The notes under the pieces were generated by a model that saw only the letters and a list, made by a program, of their open reading frames with translations, searched no databases and was not told the origin of the DNA. This document shows positions 8,791 through 18,128 of a stretch of DNA of 64,000 nucleotides, in pieces. This DNA is from Anaerolineaceae bacterium. GTDB lineage: Bacteria > Chloroflexota > Anaerolineae > Promineifilales > Promineifilaceae. A program made the translations under genes and the position numbers. The DNA lies in assembly GCA_002699125.1 (NCBI GenBank), contig PABI01000005.1, positions 62,001 to 126,000 on the forward strand, in the 5' to 3' direction. Each line of letters begins with the position of its first letter. The first letter of the stretch is position 1.

Positions 8791-9813
8791 CCGGTCTCTA
8801 AGCTGCCCACACCCCGCCTGAATATCAATGCCGCGGCGCACGCGCACCGTGCTGCTGACGCCATAATTGGCCAGCTCCGCTTGGAATGCATCGACGCGTT
8901 CTTTGGAGGACGGGCCGCCACTGTAGCCGGCGGTGGGATTAAGCGGAATCAGGTTGACGTGGCACAACATGCCATGCAGCAAGTTGCCCAGGGCGCGTGC
9001 TTGCTCAATTGTGTCATTCTCTCCAGAGATGAGCGCCCATTCAAAAGTGAGCCGCCGCCCCGTTTTTTCAATGTAGTAGTGGCATGCTTCAATCAAATCG
9101 TCGATGGGCCAACGGCTGTTAATGGGGATGAGCTTATCTCGCTCGGCGTCGGTGGCGGCGTGCAGGGAAATGGCCAGCGGCGTCTGGCGCTGCTCATCGG
9201 CGTAGCGGCGGATGGCGGGAACCAGCCCCACAGTGGAGATGGTGATTTTGCGTGCGCCCAGGTTGAAGCCATTTTCGTCGGTCAGGCGGTCAACGGCCGT
9301 AAGTGTGTTGTTGTAGTTGTGCAGCGGCTCGCCCATGCCCATCATCACGATGTTGGTGACGCGCTCGTCGGTTTGGGCCAGGTCGTGGGCAAAGTAGAGC
9401 ACCTGGGCCACAATTTCGCTCACGGTGAGGTTGCGGAAGAAGCCCATCTGCCCGGTAGCGCAAAAGACGCAGCCCATAGCGCAGCCCGCCTGCGTGCTGA
9501 TGCACAGGGTGCGCCGCTTCTCGTAACGCATGAGGACCGTTTCGATGTATTGGCCGTCGGGCAGCTGGAAAAGCACCTTTTTGGTCTGGCCGTCGCTGGA
9601 ATGTTGTTCGCTGGCGATAGTGGCTGTGTGGATAACGGCCGTTTCCTCCAGCTTCTCAATCAATGCCTTAGGCAAATTGCGCATCTCGGCAAACTCGGTG
9701 ACGTACTTGGTATACAGCCAGTTCCACACCTGCTGCGCCCGAAACTTTGGCTCGCCTAGTTTGGTTAGCAAATCGATTAGCTCATCGTAAGTTAAGTCAT
9801 AGATTTGTAGCAT
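8773..9813 (-). CDS. rlmN: Radical-SAM rRNA/tRNA adenine C2-methyltransferase RlmN (copy 1)
   Basis: RlmN methylates C2 of A2503 in 23S rRNA (and A37 of some tRNAs) by a radical mechanism. The 346-residue protein has the iron-sulfur triad C111-x3-C115-x2-C118 in CAMGCVFCATGQMGF and a C-terminal GCGQL with the methyl-carrying Cys near 335. The N-terminal accessory domain LYDLTYDELIDLLTKLGEPKFRAQQVW is typical. The last residues (RDRVVGSR) come from an intergenic repeat. A second full rlmN lies at 41.7-42.8 kb. The long plus-strand frame across this gene is a shadow. Confidence 0.92.
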   Translation of the reverse strand: MLQIYDLTYDELIDLLTKLGEPKFRAQQVWNWLYTKYVTEFAEMRNLPKALIEKLEETAVIHTATIASEQHSSDGQTKKVLFQLPDGQYIETVLMRYEKRRTLCISTQAGCAMGCVFCATGQMGFFRNLTVSEIVAQVLYFAHDLAQTDERVTNIVMMGMGEPLHNYNNTLTAVDRLTDENGFNLGARKITISTVGLVPAIRRYADEQRQTPLAISLHAATDAERDKLIPINSRWPIDDLIEACHYYIEKTGRRLTFEWALISGENDTIEQARALGNLLHGMLCHVNLIPLNPTAGYSGGPSSKERVDAFQAELANYGVSSTVRVRRGIDIQAGCGQLRDRVVGSR

Positions 9814-9855
9814 GGTAACGATTATTTCTTTTGAAAGACAGAGAGTGAAGAGAAT

Positions 9856-10173
9856 TTAAAATGGAATTTCTGCATAACCACCCAGATGCATGGCATTGAT
9901 AACTTCAAGAACTTGTTCAGCCTTTGGACGAATGCGCGGCCAAGAGGTTGAAAGTAGAACAATAATAGCAACTTGACGCTCACACAGATTTTGTTGGTAG
10001 CGTAAATTTTGGTCAGTGGTGACAAATAATTCGTAATCTGCTTTTTCTGCTTCCGTAAGCAGATCGCCGTTTGATAGCGTGGACCAGCCTTCTTCATAGG
10101 CTGTCTTTACGGTATGTTCTTTGAGATACTGGCGTAAGGGAACTGGCGTACCTTGATCAAACAGGATTTTCAT
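9856..10173 (-). CDS. DUF5615 PIN-like toxin candidate
   Basis: The 105-residue protein begins MKILFDQGTPVPLRQYL and contains LFVTTDQNLRYQQ, the pattern of DUF5615 (PIN-like, Mut7-C-related) proteins, with conserved acidic residues that could bind metal for RNA cleavage. It starts two bases after the stop of the DUF433 gene, so the pair is translationally coupled. DUF433/DUF5615 pairs are widely regarded as VapBC-like toxin-antitoxin or regulatory modules. RNase activity here is inference. Confidence 0.78.
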   Translation of the reverse strand: MKILFDQGTPVPLRQYLKEHTVKTAYEEGWSTLSNGDLLTEAEKADYELFVTTDQNLRYQQNLCERQVAIIVLLSTSWPRIRPKAEQVLEVINAMHLGGYAEIPF

Positions 10174-10175
10174 TT

Positions 10176-10397
10176 TCAGGCAGCGGACGTCAAGGTTTTT
10201 AGTTCGTGATCAAGTACAGCTTCAACCTGGGCACGTTCAACGCCGGGGAACCATTCCAAAAACTCGTCAACAGTGGCACCATCTTTTAGATTTTGAAACA
10301 GGGCAGTGACCGGCACCCGAGTTCCCTTAAATACCCAGGCCCCACTAACTACATCTGGATTTTGTTCAATCGCATCGAGCGTTTCCCATTGTTTCAT
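10176..10397 (-). CDS. DUF433 antitoxin-like protein
   Basis: The 73-residue protein fits DUF433: NPDVVSGAWVFKGTRVPVTALFQNLKDGATVDEFLEWFPGV, a short winged-helix-like module with the diagnostic G-T-R-[VI]-P-V. It lies immediately upstream of a DUF5615 gene, the usual partner, and probably neutralises that product and represses the operon. AGGGTG precedes the ATG. A TATAAT sequence at 10453-10458 on the minus strand could be its -10 box, but no good -35 box goes with it. Confidence 0.78.
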   Translation of the reverse strand: MKQWETLDAIEQNPDVVSGAWVFKGTRVPVTALFQNLKDGATVDEFLEWFPGVERAQVEAVLDHELKTLTSAA

Positions 10398-10575
10398 AAT
10401 TTCACCCTAATCAAACTTTAATGAGTTTGTAGTGTGCTTGTAACTATGTTGGATTATACACTACTTTGGTTTGGGGATACGGCCATCACCCTACTATGCT
10501 CACCCAAATTCACCTCATTTGTTGCTAATGGGAGACGATATGACACGCTTTTGCATTTTAAGAATAGCGAATTTG

Positions 10576-10635
10576 GGTAGGGGCAGACTCCCTTGTCTGC
10601 CCAGATTTGGGCGACCCTCTGTGGTCGCCCCTACC
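10576..10635. repeat. Cloverleaf intergenic repeat, short form
   Basis: Outer arms GGTAGGGGC (10576) and GCCCCTACC (ending 10635) enclose two smaller hairpins, GGGCAGACTCCCTTGTCTGCCC-like and GGGCGACC/GGTCGCCC. The architecture matches the longer element at 23579-23749. The remaining gap between the DUF433 gene and the beta-galactosidase gene holds nothing else recognisable. Confidence 0.75.
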
Positions 10636-10658
10636 ATTACCTCATTTATTTTGTAATG

Positions 10659-12674
10659 TTAATCGCGTGGGGTTTTAGCTGGCAAAAAGATCAGATCACG
10701 GGTGGCAACTGTGTGGCTGGCGGTGCCCAGCGTGACGGCTTGCGGCCGTTCGCTGAAGTTGAGCAGCAGCTGCACGCCGCCCCGGCGAAGGGCTACCATC
10801 CCGGAGGGCAAATCGGGCAGCGTCCCGATGGCCTGTTGGTTGGCCAGGTGCGTTAGCAGGGTGCGGGCCTGCTGCGGGGTGGGGTAAAAGCCGAGGGTGA
10901 GCACACGGCCGTTTCCCACCAAATTTTCTGCCAATGCCGCCCCTGATCCATCTTGATACGTGGCCAGGGGAACGGCCGTTTCCACTGCCAATGTTTCCAC
11001 CCAATAAGTTGCATCCCCTGCAAAATCGGGAATTGAGCTTCTGAAAGGTATGGCTTGTTCCAGCGGCAGCGACTGCCAGCTGGTGACCGTTACACCCGCT
11101 AGATCGCGCAGTGCGCCGGGCAGCGGTTCGTCGGTGACCAGATTCGAGGTTGTTTTAAAGCCGGAGCGAATGCCCAGCAGCAGCGTGCCGCCGCCGCTGG
11201 CGTAGGCGTGCAGCCGCTGCGCCAGTGCCTCGTCTGCCACGTGTGCCGTCGGTGCAATAACCAGCTTGTAGCGGTTGAGATCGGCCGTGGCGGGCACCAG
11301 ATCCACGTTGATGCCCAGGCGCAGGCAGGCGTGATAAAAAATGTACAGATGGCGCAAATAATGAAAATCCCGGCGATGGGGCAGCATCTGCAACGACCAT
11401 AAATCGTCATAGCTAAACAGGATGGCGACGGGCGCGTCCAGCGGCGCGACACTGAGCTGGTTGAGCTGGTCCAGTTCGGCCAGGAGCTTTTTTTGGTCGC
11501 CAAAGCCGACGTCGGGACGGCCATCGTGGCCCAGCAGGCCGGAATGGTACTGTTCCTGCGCCAGCAGCGTGGCCCGCCAGCGGAAGTAGATCACATGGTC
11601 GGCCCCTTCGGCCACGGCGTGCCACACCCACAGCCGGGGCGTGCCGGGGCGAATGCCGGGATTGACGTCGCCCCAGTTGATGTGCCCGCACTGCTGCTCC
11701 ATGATCCAAAACGGCCGTTGCTTCAAACCACGCATCAAGGCGTGGGCCATGCTCTGCACAACAGGATCGCCCACATCGTAGGCGTAGGCCGGATCGTTAC
11801 GGCTGCTGTCTACACCCGGCGGGTACAGCATCTGACGCCAGCGGTCGGGGAAGCCGGTTGGATAGTTATCCCAGGTGATAAAATCCAGCGGCGCGGCCAG
11901 GTCAAACTGGTCCAGGTCCAGGTACAGTCCCATAAAGTTGTGGGTGATGAATCGGCCCGGCGCAAGCTCGCGCAGCAAATCAATTTGCTCTTGTTGATAG
12001 TTAACATAAGAATCAGTTGAGAAGCGGTAAAAATCAAGCAGCTGGCTGGGGTTTTTGTAGTTGATGTCGTCGCCGGGCGGATTAATTTGCGACCAGTCGC
12101 CGTAAGCTTGCGACCAGAAAATAGTGCCCCACGCCTCGTTAAGTGTGTCGATGTTGCCATAGCGCTTTTCCAGCCAGCGGCGAAATTCGCCGGCGCAGGT
12201 GGGGCAGTAGCAGCGAGCGGTTTTACCGCCGCCAAACTCGTTGTCAATTTGCCAGCCGGTGATGCGTTCATCCTGACCGTACCGCTGGGCCATTTGCTGC
12301 ACAATTTGGCGGCTGAACCGGCGGTAAATGGGGCTGTTGGGGCAGTAGTGGCGGCGTGTACCGTGGTTGCGGGAACGGCCGTTCCCATCCACGCGCAAAA
12401 TCTCTGGATGCTGTCGGGTGAGCCAGGCGGGCGGCGTACAGGTCGGCGTACCCAGCACCACATCCATCCCGGCAGCAGCAAACAGGTCAATCGCCCGGTC
12501 CAGCCAGCCCCAATCATAAACGCCCGGTTCTGGTTCCATTTTGGCCCAGGCAAATTCCGCCAGCCGGATCACGCTCAGGCCCAGTTCACGCATCAGCCGG
12601 GCATCTTCGGCCCAGCGTGCTTCTGGCCAATGTTCGGGGTAGTAACAGACACCAAATTTCATAATTTTTTCCAT
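10659..12674 (-). CDS. Beta-galactosidase, glycoside hydrolase family 42
   Basis: This enzyme hydrolyses terminal beta-galactosides, retaining mechanism, and lacks a signal peptide, so it acts in the cytoplasm on imported sugar. The 671 residues show the three-domain GH42 layout. The acid/base is Glu146 in WQIDNEFGG, the nucleophile Glu326 in [12 protein letters not shown]. The structural zinc site is present as Cys111 plus C155-x-C157-x2-C160 (CYCPTC). A start at the second ATG (12662, [12 protein letters not shown]) would fit the family equally well. It closes a sugar operon containing an FGGY kinase and an ABC importer. Its exact galactoside is unknown. Confidence 0.92.
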   Translation of the reverse strand: MEKIMKFGVCYYPEHWPEARWAEDARLMRELGLSVIRLAEFAWAKMEPEPGVYDWGWLDRAIDLFAAAGMDVVLGTPTCTPPAWLTRQHPEILRVDGNGRSRNHGTRRHYCPNSPIYRRFSRQIVQQMAQRYGQDERITGWQIDNEFGGGKTARCYCPTCAGEFRRWLEKRYGNIDTLNEAWGTIFWSQAYGDWSQINPPGDDINYKNPSQLLDFYRFSTDSYVNYQQEQIDLLRELAPGRFITHNFMGLYLDLDQFDLAAPLDFITWDNYPTGFPDRWRQMLYPPGVDSSRNDPAYAYDVGDPVVQSMAHALMRGLKQRPFWIMEQQCGHINWGDVNPGIRPGTPRLWVWHAVAEGADHVIYFRWRATLLAQEQYHSGLLGHDGRPDVGFGDQKKLLAELDQLNQLSVAPLDAPVAILFSYDDLWSLQMLPHRRDFHYLRHLYIFYHACLRLGINVDLVPATADLNRYKLVIAPTAHVADEALAQRLHAYASGGGTLLLGIRSGFKTTSNLVTDEPLPGALRDLAGVTVTSWQSLPLEQAIPFRSSIPDFAGDATYWVETLAVETAVPLATYQDGSGAALAENLVGNGRVLTLGFYPTPQQARTLLTHLANQQAIGTLPDLPSGMVALRRGGVQLLLNFSERPQAVTLGTASHTVATRDLIFLPAKTPRD

Positions 12675-12747
12675 TGAGACGACAGCGAATTTTAGAAATT
12701 AACGAATGAAGAAAAATTCGTTGTTTTCTTCCATTCGTTGTAGCCAT

Positions 12748-14247
12748 TCACTGCCAGGATTGGATGAGCCGGATCGCTTGCTGCCAACGGCCGTAACCCT
12801 CTTCCAAATCACGCGGGGGGACGGGGCAAGGATCAAAGCGGTGATGCGTGCCGGGCAGGGGAGGCAAACTGTTCACATCGGGCCAGACCTGGGCCTGCAA
12901 ACCGGCCAGGAGCGCCGCCGCCCAGGCCGTTGTCTCGGCAAACGTGGGGCGCAGGATGGGGATGTTGAGCATGTCGGCCTGAATCTGGCAGGCGATGTCA
13001 CTGGTAGACACGCCGCCGCCGACCAACATTTGCCCCATCGTCACCCCGGCATCGCGGGCAATCGTTTCTTTAATGGCCCGTAGCTGGTAGCCCAGCGCCT
13101 CCAGAAAGGCGCGCACGATATGGTTCCGGGTAGTGCCCAGGGTCATGCCCAGCAGCGTGGCCCGGGCGTTGGGATCGTTGTAGGGCGCGTCCAGCCCGGT
13201 AAAGGCGGGCACAAACATCACGCCGCCGGAATCGGCAACGGCCGTTGCCAGCCGCTCAATATCCTCATAATCATCAATAAACCGGGCGTTGTCGCGCATC
13301 CAGCGAATCGCCGCGCCGATGACGGTCGTGGGCGCTTCCAGACAGTACGTTTGCCGGTCGCCCAAATGCCAGGCGTTGTAGACGTTGATATGCTCCTGGT
13401 AGGGGATGTTGTCCCCCAGGAATACCTTGACGTAAGCAGCGGTGCCGTGCGTTGATTCGGCGTCGCCGGGGATGCGGCAGCCGTGGCCAAACAGCGCCGC
13501 CTGCTGGTCGCCAATCATGGCCGTGACGGGGACAACGGCCGTTTCCCCCTTAGGTGATTCAACGTTGATCGTGCCAAATTGATGCAGCGTGGGCACAGCT
13601 TCCGGCAAAGCCGCCAGGGGCACGCCCAGCCAGTCCAGCCACTCGCCCCAATATTGTCGGGCGCGAAAATCATACAGGCCGGTGGCTTGCACCAGTGAAC
13701 TGTCCATCATGTGGCCGTTGGCCTGACCCAGGGCCGTGACCAGCCACAGTGCCGACTGGCCAATGCGTAAATAACCCGATTTGGCCGCCTGGCGCACGGC
13801 CGTCTCATGTTCCATGCGCCACTTCAGGTGCAGGGCAGTCATGTAGGCACCAGGCGCGTAGCCTAAACGCCGTTTCGCTTCGGTGGCAAAGGGCGAACTT
13901 TCCACTTCTTTTACCAGGGCGCGGGTGCGTAGATCTTGCCAGGTGATGGCGTTGCTTAGCGGACGGCCGTCTCGCGCATCCCAAACAAACTCCGTATTGC
14001 GCTGGCACGTCAGGCCGCAAGCGGCAATCTGGTTGGGATGGATGCCTGCCTTGCCGATGGCCTCGGTGATAACGGCCGTTACGCCTGCCGCCACGGCCTC
14101 CGGGTCCTGCTCTACCCAATCTGGCCGGGGATGCAGCCGCGCTAACGGATGGTAGGCATAGCCATGTACCGTGCCAGCTTCATCCACAATCAGGGCCCGG
14201 CTGCCGCTGCTGCCCTGATCCACCCCTAACAAAAACGATTTCGACAT
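12748..14247 (-). CDS. FGGY-family carbohydrate kinase, glycerol-kinase-like
   Basis: The protein (499 residues) phosphorylates a sugar or polyol with ATP. The N-terminal ATP-binding loop is LLGVDQGSSGSRALIVDEAG; the glycerol-kinase-like TCQRNTEFVWD and LSNAITWQDLRTRAL boxes and the C-terminal GQMLVGGGVSTSDIACQIQADML segment are all present. It most resembles glycerol kinases but sits in a sugar import operon between HAD-IIA phosphatase and GH42 genes, so its substrate may be another polyol or pentulose. AGGAA precedes the ATG. Five ACGGCCGT octamers lie inside it. Confidence 0.86.
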   Translation of the reverse strand: MSKSFLLGVDQGSSGSRALIVDEAGTVHGYAYHPLARLHPRPDWVEQDPEAVAAGVTAVITEAIGKAGIHPNQIAACGLTCQRNTEFVWDARDGRPLSNAITWQDLRTRALVKEVESSPFATEAKRRLGYAPGAYMTALHLKWRMEHETAVRQAAKSGYLRIGQSALWLVTALGQANGHMMDSSLVQATGLYDFRARQYWGEWLDWLGVPLAALPEAVPTLHQFGTINVESPKGETAVVPVTAMIGDQQAALFGHGCRIPGDAESTHGTAAYVKVFLGDNIPYQEHINVYNAWHLGDRQTYCLEAPTTVIGAAIRWMRDNARFIDDYEDIERLATAVADSGGVMFVPAFTGLDAPYNDPNARATLLGMTLGTTRNHIVRAFLEALGYQLRAIKETIARDAGVTMGQMLVGGGVSTSDIACQIQADMLNIPILRPTFAETTAWAAALLAGLQAQVWPDVNSLPPLPGTHHRFDPCPVPPRDLEEGYGRWQQAIRLIQSWQ

Positions 14248-14290
14248 GCAAAATTCCTGCTTTTAGACCAGGCCCTAAGGGTTTAGGGTC

Positions 14291-15070
14291 TTAAGTTTGA
14301 GGTAACAACTCCCCTAGATGGTGAATAACGTAAGTCGGGATTATATCAGATTGTGTTGCCATTTCTTCTGTCGTGGCTCCGGTAAGGGTGAGGGCCGCCG
14401 CCATGCCGGCGTCTAATCCCATCAGCACATCGGTTTCCAGCCGGTCGCCGGTCATCAGGCAGCGGTCGGCCGGCACTTTTAGCAGACCAAGGATGGCTTC
14501 CGCCATGAAGCTGGAGGGTTTACCCACCACGGCCTCAACTTTTGTGTTGGTGCACGCTTCGATGGCGGCGATCATGGCCGCCGCATCTGGCTCGCCGCCA
14601 CCGGGGACGGGGCAGTAACGGTCGGCATTGGTGGCAAAAAAGTGGGCGTCGCTGCGGATGGCATCAAAAGCAATTTGCAGCTTGCGGTAGACAAAGGTTC
14701 GGTCAAAACTGGCAATCACCGCATCTACCTGGCTGGCCTGATCGGTGAGCGTAAAGCCTGCGGCCGTTAACTCATCACAGAGCGACTGTTCACCCACCAC
14801 AAACAGGCTGGCCCCGGGCATCCGCCGCCGTAAAAAATCGACCATCACAAAGGAGGAATTAATGACGTCGTGATCTGGCGTGGGCAAGCCCAGCCGGGTC
14901 AGCTTTTGCGCATATTCCTGCCGGGTGCGCGTGGGATTGTTAGACAAAAAAACCGTTCGCTTGCCCAATTGCCGCAGGCGCATGATGGTCTCCCCGGCGT
15001 GAGGCAAAAGCGCCTCCCCCAAATAAACCGTCCCATCCAAATCAAAAATGTAGGCATCGTACTTAATCAT
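14291..15070 (-). CDS. HAD-IIA family sugar-phosphate phosphatase (NagD/AraL-like)
   Basis: The 259-residue protein has the HAD motifs: I, FDLDGTVYLG (Asp10, Asp12); II, VFLSNNPT; and the C-terminal GDRLETDVLMGLDAGM motif IV. The C2a cap between motifs II and III identifies the HAD-IIA (NagD, AraL, p-nitrophenylphosphatase) group, which dephosphorylates sugar phosphates. It lies between the permease genes and the FGGY kinase and may detoxify excess sugar phosphate produced by the pathway. The precise substrate cannot be read from sequence. Confidence 0.88.
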   Translation of the reverse strand: MIKYDAYIFDLDGTVYLGEALLPHAGETIMRLRQLGKRTVFLSNNPTRTRQEYAQKLTRLGLPTPDHDVINSSFVMVDFLRRRMPGASLFVVGEQSLCDELTAAGFTLTDQASQVDAVIASFDRTFVYRKLQIAFDAIRSDAHFFATNADRYCPVPGGGEPDAAAMIAAIEACTNTKVEAVVGKPSSFMAEAILGLLKVPADRCLMTGDRLETDVLMGLDAGMAAALTLTGATTEEMATQSDIIPTYVIHHLGELLPQT

Positions 15071-15101
15071 TAACCATTAACCGTTCACAATTCACAATTA
15101 A

Positions 15102-16322
15102 TCACCCTTTGACGCCGCTGCTCGTAGCGCTTTCCACAAAGAAGCGCTGCCCCAAAATGTAGATGACCATCGGTGGCAGGATGGCGATGGCTGCCCCGGC
15201 CAAGATTAGATTTGGGCTGTCGGAGGCGCGCCCGCGCAATACATTCAGCGAAAGCGTCAGGACATGATTATCAACGTTGCCGGTATTGATGACAACCAGC
15301 GGCCAGAAGAAGCTGTTCCAGGAATACAAAAAGGTAAACGTGGTCAACGTGGCCAGGGCCGGCGTGCTGGCCGGCAAGAAAATGCGCAGCAAAATTTGCA
15401 GCCGGTTGGCCCCATCAATGAGCGCCGCTTCTTCAATTTCTTTGGGAATGGTGATAAAAAATTGGCGCATAAGGAAAGTGCCGTAGGCGCTGAAGATCCA
15501 GGGAATAACCAGCGAGGTGATTTTGTCCACCCAGCCAATATAAACCATCAGCTGGTACATCGGCGTCACCAGCACAACAAAGGGAATCATGATGGTGCCC
15601 AGGTAGAACACAAATAAATTGTTGCGTCCGGGGAAATCGAGGCGGGCAAAGGCGTAGCCGCCCAGCACGGAGGTGGTGAGGGTGCCCAACACGACCAAAA
15701 CGGTGACCAGAATTGTATTGGTCAGGCTGCGGTCCATGTTTTGTAGCTCAATAACGTCGCTGTAATTTTCAGGCCGGGCCGTCAGTTTCTCGACTGGTTG
15801 ACTGAGCCGCACGTTTTGCAATATTTCTACATCCGGATTATTGGGATCGACAAAGCGACCGACGGCCGTTTGGCCGGCCAGGGCTAACTCTTGAATTTGT
15901 CCGTCGATATTGACCAGATAAACAGGGAGCTCTTCGCCGTTGACGATGACCTGTTCTGTGTTGGTGAAGCCGCCTTTTGGTTCTGCATCGGTTAACGGCC
16001 GTTCCACCACAACATCCGGATTAGCCGGATCCACAAACACGCCAATGCGAATATTGCTTTCCACCAGCGCCAGTTCGCGCTCCTCGCCATTAACTTCCCC
16101 GTAATACAGCGGCAGCGGCTCGTCAAAGCCGGGCATCTCTGTGGTGAGCGTTTCGCGCGGCAGCAGCCGGGGAGGCGAGCGAAATGTATCTTTGGGCTCC
16201 TTGAACGAGGTTGTCATCATGTAGATAAAGGGAAAAAGCATGAAGAAGGCGACAACCGTCAAGACGAGATATATCAAACCGTTGCGCAATGCCTGGGTGG
16301 TTTTATAAGAACGAATCATCAT
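15102..16322 (-). CDS. Sugar ABC transporter permease, MalG-type, with periplasmic insertion
   Basis: This is an inner-membrane subunit of a carbohydrate importer (406 residues; MalG-type proteins are usually 270-300). The C-terminal half holds the EAA loop EEAALIDGANRLQILLRIFLP, which contacts the ATPase. Between the first transmembrane segment (15-36) and the second (about 200) there is a 150-residue external insertion containing two copies of a 40-residue unit (about 69-108 and 131-170), each with ELAL...VGxFVDPxNPDV. This may be a binding-protein docking element. It is six bases downstream of the MalF-type gene. No ATPase gene is in the cluster. Confidence 0.9.
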   Translation of the reverse strand: MMIRSYKTTQALRNGLIYLVLTVVAFFMLFPFIYMMTTSFKEPKDTFRSPPRLLPRETLTTEMPGFDEPLPLYYGEVNGEERELALVESNIRIGVFVDPANPDVVVERPLTDAEPKGGFTNTEQVIVNGEELPVYLVNIDGQIQELALAGQTAVGRFVDPNNPDVEILQNVRLSQPVEKLTARPENYSDVIELQNMDRSLTNTILVTVLVVLGTLTTSVLGGYAFARLDFPGRNNLFVFYLGTIMIPFVVLVTPMYQLMVYIGWVDKITSLVIPWIFSAYGTFLMRQFFITIPKEIEEAALIDGANRLQILLRIFLPASTPALATLTTFTFLYSWNSFFWPLVVINTGNVDNHVLTLSLNVLRGRASDSPNLILAGAAIAILPPMVIYILGQRFFVESATSSGVKG

Positions 16323-16328
16323 GTCACC

Positions 16329-18023
16329 TTACCCTTCGTATGAACTGCCGCTGGCGCGCTGCCGTTGGAACTGGAACAGGGTCGCGCCAAAGATGAGCAG
16401 GAACAAAACCCAGGCAATGGCCGACGCGTAGCCTTGTTCAAAGCGCTGGAACCCTTTTTGGTACAAATAAAGCACGATGGTGAGGGTGGAGTTGCCTGGT
16501 CCAGCCGGATTTTGCCCCGGCATGATGATGAACACCTGCTCGAACACCTGCATCGCCTGAATGACGGTGGTGGTAATTACAAAAAAGGTTGTGGGTCCCA
16601 GCAGCGGCAGGGTCACCTTCCAAAACTGCTGCCTGGGGGAAGCGCCATCAACCGTGGCTGCTTCATAAAGCTCGCGGGGGATGTTTTGCAATCCGGCCAA
16701 GAAAAGGACCGTGTTAAAACCAATCCACTGCCAGGCGGCCATGATAATGACGGCCAGCAGCGCTGTATCGCCTTCGGACAGCCACCGTATTTGCGGATCG
16801 GTTAGCGGGAAGCCGATGGTGTTGAAAAATTGCACGAGCAAGGTGATGCCATAATTGATGTAGCCGATGGTGGCGTTGTAGAGCCACTGCCACACCAGAG
16901 CAATGCCCACCACGGCCGCCACGCTGGGCAAAAAATAAATGGCGCGGAAAAAGCGCATGCCGGGAACTTTACTGTTGAGTAGGTTAGCCAGGAACAGCGC
17001 CGGAATGACGCTGAGCGGCACGGCCAACAGCACAAATTGGAGCGTGTTGCCCAACGCGGTCCAAAACAGCTTGTCCTGCGCGCCAATAATGTAACTTTGG
17101 TTAAAAATGGTAAAGCGCGTCAGTTCATCAAACTGGGTTACATCCAGCACTTCACTTGCCAGCTGCTCGGCATTAGCCAGTGGTTCCAGGTCCAGGTTGA
17201 AGATTTCAGCGTAATTATCCAGGCCGATGAAGTTGGGCGTGCTGAAGGCATCGGAGTCGGTGAAGCTGACGTACAGCGAGAGCACCAGCGGCCCGGCAAA
17301 GAAAATGAGGAAGCCAAGCAGGTTTGGGGAAAGGAACAGGTAGCCATTGAGCATTTCTGTATCGGCGTTGGTGGCCTGGAAGGCGGCAGCAACGGAGCGC
17401 TGCCACATGGCCCACACCATCAGACCAAACAGAACGGCCGCCAGCAGGAATACGGCCGTAATCCACCCCTCAACCAACGACGCGCCCAGCGCCGCCAGGC
17501 CATTCAGCAAGCCAACCGCAAGCAAAAAGCCAATGCCACCCACAATGGAGATGACGCGCCCCATCTGCTGAATTTGCTGTTGGCGGGCTAAATTGCCTTC
17601 AACCCGGTCAGTTTGGGCACTAACCCAGAAGCCGACAAAGATGAGGATCAGAAAGGGCAGGCCGCGGGCAAATGTGTCAGCCAATGAGTCTAACCCCGCA
17701 AACAGGTTGAGCCGCTGCATACTGCCTACCAGGAAAAACAAAAAGCCCAGATAGTTGATGGCCAGGGAAAGATTACGTCCTCGGGAACGCAGCTGGTTGA
17801 TGTAGAAGACGGCCGTTCCGCTCAATACCGCCAACCCCACCAGTAGCACCCCGGCAACGATGCGCAGCCAGACGGCCGTTTCTGAACTTTGCCCCATCCA
17901 GATGGCCCCGCCCAAACCCACCAGAATCAGAAAAACGTGCCAGATCGTCACAATCCGAATCCAGAATGCCGACTGGTCTTCTGGGGTTTGTGCCTTTTGT
18001 GGATCAACCGTTGCTGTTGTCAT
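16329..18023 (-). CDS. Sugar ABC transporter permease, MalF-type, with extra N-terminal membrane domain
   Basis: The second permease subunit has 564 residues, far longer than the usual 300. The last 330 residues are a normal MalF-like core with the EAA motif PRELYEAATVDGASPRQQFWKVTLPLL. The first 230 residues add about six hydrophobic segments without an obvious family. The ATG at 18023 is chosen because GGAG lies seven bases upstream and the preceding frame is low-complexity; an in-frame start at 18116 exists but is unlikely. It follows the binding-protein gene and precedes the MalG-type gene. Confidence 0.88.
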   Translation of the reverse strand: MTTATVDPQKAQTPEDQSAFWIRIVTIWHVFLILVGLGGAIWMGQSSETAVWLRIVAGVLLVGLAVLSGTAVFYINQLRSRGRNLSLAINYLGFLFFLVGSMQRLNLFAGLDSLADTFARGLPFLILIFVGFWVSAQTDRVEGNLARQQQIQQMGRVISIVGGIGFLLAVGLLNGLAALGASLVEGWITAVFLLAAVLFGLMVWAMWQRSVAAAFQATNADTEMLNGYLFLSPNLLGFLIFFAGPLVLSLYVSFTDSDAFSTPNFIGLDNYAEIFNLDLEPLANAEQLASEVLDVTQFDELTRFTIFNQSYIIGAQDKLFWTALGNTLQFVLLAVPLSVIPALFLANLLNSKVPGMRFFRAIYFLPSVAAVVGIALVWQWLYNATIGYINYGITLLVQFFNTIGFPLTDPQIRWLSEGDTALLAVIIMAAWQWIGFNTVLFLAGLQNIPRELYEAATVDGASPRQQFWKVTLPLLGPTTFFVITTTVIQAMQVFEQVFIIMPGQNPAGPGNSTLTIVLYLYQKGFQRFEQGYASAIAWVLFLLIFGATLFQFQRQRASGSSYEG

Positions 18024-18128
18024 CAGGAAACTCCAAATGAAATCGTTCGTTACTTGGGGCTGGTGGCTGATTGGTTCAAGAAGTGACGGCCGCACACACA
18101 AGCGTGCGGCCACCACTCCGGTTAAAGT

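Noticed and set aside
8752..9759. A 335-codon plus-strand frame across rlmN
   Set aside because: It is the antisense shadow of a well-conserved minus-strand gene and shows no family features.
11493..12677. Plus-strand frames of 175-196 codons over the beta-galactosidase gene
   Set aside because: They are antisense shadows without ribosome sites.
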